DNA from: Bacillota bacterium
GTDB taxonomy: Bacteria; Bacillota; Clostridia; Peptostreptococcales; Anaerovoracaceae
NCBI GenBank assembly: GCA_017442785.1
Contig: JAFRZB010000025.1
Span: 1 to 59,171 of the forward strand
Length of the DNA: 59,171 nt
Direction: 5' to 3'
Made by a program: the position numbers and the translations under genes. Shown here piece after piece: positions 57,888 through 59,171 of this stretch. Below the pieces are notes generated by a model. That model was not told the DNA's origin. It was given only the letters and a program-made list of their open reading frames with translations, and ran no database searches. Every line of letters begins with the position of its first letter. The first letter of the stretch is position 1.

Positions 57888-58994
57888 ATGAAGAAAGTTA
57901 TTGCAATGCTCATGGTGCTTGCCATGGTATTCGGACTTGCTGCCTGCGGCGGCGGAAACACCACCCCGAACAATGCAAGCAACGGAAACAACGCAACACC
58001 TGAAGCGGCAAAGTGGCCCGATGGAAAAGAGATCACCATTCTTTCCGGATATGAATCTGGTTCTCTCACAGATATCAACATAGCCACTATTGCCGACTGG
58101 ATCATGCAGGAGACCGGTGCCAAGGTCACTATCGAGAACGATAAGAACGGCGGCGGCGCTAACCTTGCAGTTAAGCTCTCCAAGGCTAAGGGCGACGGAC
58201 TCACCCTCATGCTCTTCGGTATGAACTGCATCTCCAACTATCACAACAAGATCTGGACTGTAAGCCCCACCGACGAGAGCCTGTTCAAGGTAGTCTGCGG
58301 CGCTATCCAGCCCTATCCGTACTCCGGATGCATGCTCCTTACTCACCAGGACAACCCCTACAACACCTGGGAAGAGCTTGAGAAGTACATCAACGAGAAC
58401 CCCGGCAAGGTAACCGTAATGGATATCCCGGGCAAGGTAATGGATTCCAAGACCAAGTCCATCTTCATCCAGAGAGGACTTGCTGACAAGGTCACCTGGG
58501 CTGCTACTTCCAGCGCTCAGTCCACTTCTGACCTTCTCGGAAACATCATCAACATCGTAATGCTCGATGAGACCACCGCTGCCAAGTATCTTGCAGATCC
58601 TGCAAACAAGGTAAAGGCCATCATCAACTGCAGACCGGACGACGATTTCAGCTACTATCCTGCTGATACCGCTAACCTCGACATCATCAAGAAGGTCCCG
58701 ACCCTTGCTCAGGTATTCGGCGCTGCTGATGCAGAGAAGTACAACATCCCGAACACTTCCTGCTTCGTAGTTCCCGCAAGCACCCCGGACGACATCGTTG
58801 CTCAGATCAAGGCTGTCATCGACAAGATCGGCGACGAGAAGGAATCTAGCGATAAAAACTCCTTCTATCAGAGATGCCGCATCAACGGCGGTACTTCCAA
58901 GTACTACACCTGGGATGGCAAGACCATCATGGAAGAGTACAAGAGGATAGATCCTATACTCAAGCAGATCATCGAATCCGCTAACAAGAAGTAG
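57888..58994 (+). CDS. Tripartite tricarboxylate transporter binding lipoprotein (TctC)
   Basis: A 368-aa lipoprotein: M-K-K-V-I-A-M-L-M-V-L-A-M-V-F-G-L-A-A-C gives a lipobox with Cys20. An N/T/G-rich linker and a Bug-type two-lobe binding domain follow (E-N-D-K-N-G-G-G-A-N-L-A and the T-P-D-D-I-V-A-Q-I-K-A-V-I near the end). It would capture an extracellular carboxylate and deliver it to TctA/TctB; the ligand is unknown. AGGAGG precedes the ATG. The gene ends 37 bp before an IS3-family element. Confidence 0.94.
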   Translation: MKKVIAMLMVLAMVFGLAACGGGNTTPNNASNGNNATPEAAKWPDGKEITILSGYESGSLTDINIATIADWIMQETGAKVTIENDKNGGGANLAVKLSKAKGDGLTLMLFGMNCISNYHNKIWTVSPTDESLFKVVCGAIQPYPYSGCMLLTHQDNPYNTWEELEKYINENPGKVTVMDIPGKVMDSKTKSIFIQRGLADKVTWAATSSAQSTSDLLGNIINIVMLDETTAAKYLADPANKVKAIINCRPDDDFSYYPADTANLDIIKKVPTLAQVFGAADAEKYNIPNTSCFVVPASTPDDIVAQIKAVIDKIGDEKESSDKNSFYQRCRINGGTSKYYTWDGKTIMEEYKRIDPILKQIIESANKK

Positions 58995-59060
58995 TATCAG
59001 GTAATATGCCGACTTAAAGACCGGTCCCGTGTGAGGTGACCCCCAAAAGTTAGACTTTTG

Positions 59061-59087
59061 CTCCGGCGAGAAATCGCCGGAGTTTTT
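59061..59087. terminator. Hairpin inside the IS end
   Basis: CTCCGGCGA and TCGCCGGAG with loop GAAA form a 9-bp stem followed by TTTTT on the plus strand and a shorter run on the minus strand. It would insulate the transposase from outside transcription and stop transcripts leaving tctC. Confidence 0.85.
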
Positions 59088-59171
59088 CTATGCAGCAAGC
59101 ATCTTTTTTCGGTATTCAATTGGGCTCATGTACCCAAGAGATGCCTTGCCGCGTTTCTCGTTGTAATAACG
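59088..59171 (-). CDS. IS3-family transposase OrfB, C-terminal 27 residues
   Basis: Read on the minus strand the window end encodes a protein tail containing Y-Y-N-E-K-R-G-K-A-S-L-G-Y-M-S-P-I-E-Y-R, then K-K-M-L-A-A and stop. This is the typical ending of the DDE transposase of IS3/IS150 elements (Y-x-x-x-R-x-x-x-x-L-G-Y-x-S-P-x-E-Y). The catalytic core is outside the window. Confidence 0.85.
   Translation of the reverse strand, partial: RYYNEKRGKASLGYMSPIEYRKKMLAA

Larger units (their letters stand above)
59032..59171 (-). mobile_element. IS3-family insertion sequence, end reached and cut by the window edge
   Basis: The terminal sequence beginning TGAGGTGACCCCCAAAAGT (59032) is like the ends of IS3/IS150-type elements, starting with TG. 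A transposase C-terminus on the minus strand follows inside. Only the first 140 bp lie in the window, so the other end and the target duplication cannot be seen. Confidence 0.85.

Overview
The window reads as a contiguous chromosomal segment of an anaerobic, gut-type Firmicute, most likely a Clostridia member (Eubacteriales, possibly near the Anaerovoracaceae/Family XIII group; the lineage is inference from gene order and style, not from a search). Support: the Firmicutes arrangements ylxM-ffh-rpsP-khpA-rimM-trmD, yggS-sepF-yggT-divIVA-lspA, rpsB-tsf, pyrH-frr-uppS-cdsA-dxr-rseP-ispG and rimP-nusA-ylxR-infB-rbfA-nrnA-truB-ribF-rpsO-pnp; SepF, DivIVA, RqcH and ThiT; flavin and Fe-S enzymes; no respiratory genes. 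Genes are moderately GC-rich with heavy use of AGG (Arg) and ATA (Ile), and most start at ATG behind AGGAGG-like sites.

Layout. 1-1931: a broken tRNA array (end of a probable Lys, Ser-TGA, Ser-GCT, Trp-CCA; later Pro-TGG, Met/Ile2-CAT, Phe-GAA). It is interrupted by a duplicated tRNA-Trp 3' end, a cluster of GGGACAC/GAGACAC palindromes, a small HEPN-like gene and a DUF3237 gene. 2019-6332: an old-yellow-enzyme flavoprotein followed 30 bp later by a TIR/NB-ARC-like/TPR protein, the architecture of an NLR-like immune sensor. 6336-10283: cyclophilin, YhcC-type radical SAM protein, small ferredoxin, and a purine phosphoribosyltransferase plus NCS2 permease pair. 10325-10616: a 292-bp stretch that folds almost end to end into one branched structure, of no family I recognise. 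10665-20013: signal-recognition, ribosome-maturation and cell-division genes, with a degenerate E2-acyltransferase-like gene and a REP-like palindrome. 20076-26994: lipoprotein serpin, YicC, RqcH, an orphan FAD oxidoreductase, then gmk-rpoZ.

27161-28896 is rpsB-tsf. The usual tsf-pyrH neighbourhood is split by a block with DUF3237, a PNPOx-like protein, a WYL regulator, TraX, TrxB and a TPP-riboswitch-controlled thiT. 33441-40846 holds pyrH to ispG plus a MATE transporter. 40963-51741 is the translation/transcription operon rimP to pnp. 51877-54634 holds nucleotide and cofactor repair genes (nnrD, dut, dgtP) and a GlsB-type membrane protein. 54697-58994 carries a URO-D-like enzyme divergent from a tripartite tricarboxylate transporter (TctB-TctA-TctC). 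The window ends inside an IS3-family insertion sequence.

Most interesting items: the TIR/NB-ARC/TPR gene with its flavoenzyme partner, the branched structured element before ylxM-ffh, the REP-like palindromes, the duplicated tRNA-Trp end, the lipoprotein serpin, and two family members lacking conserved residues (the E2-like protein and LspA). All functions are read from sequence motifs remembered from known families; no database search was run.
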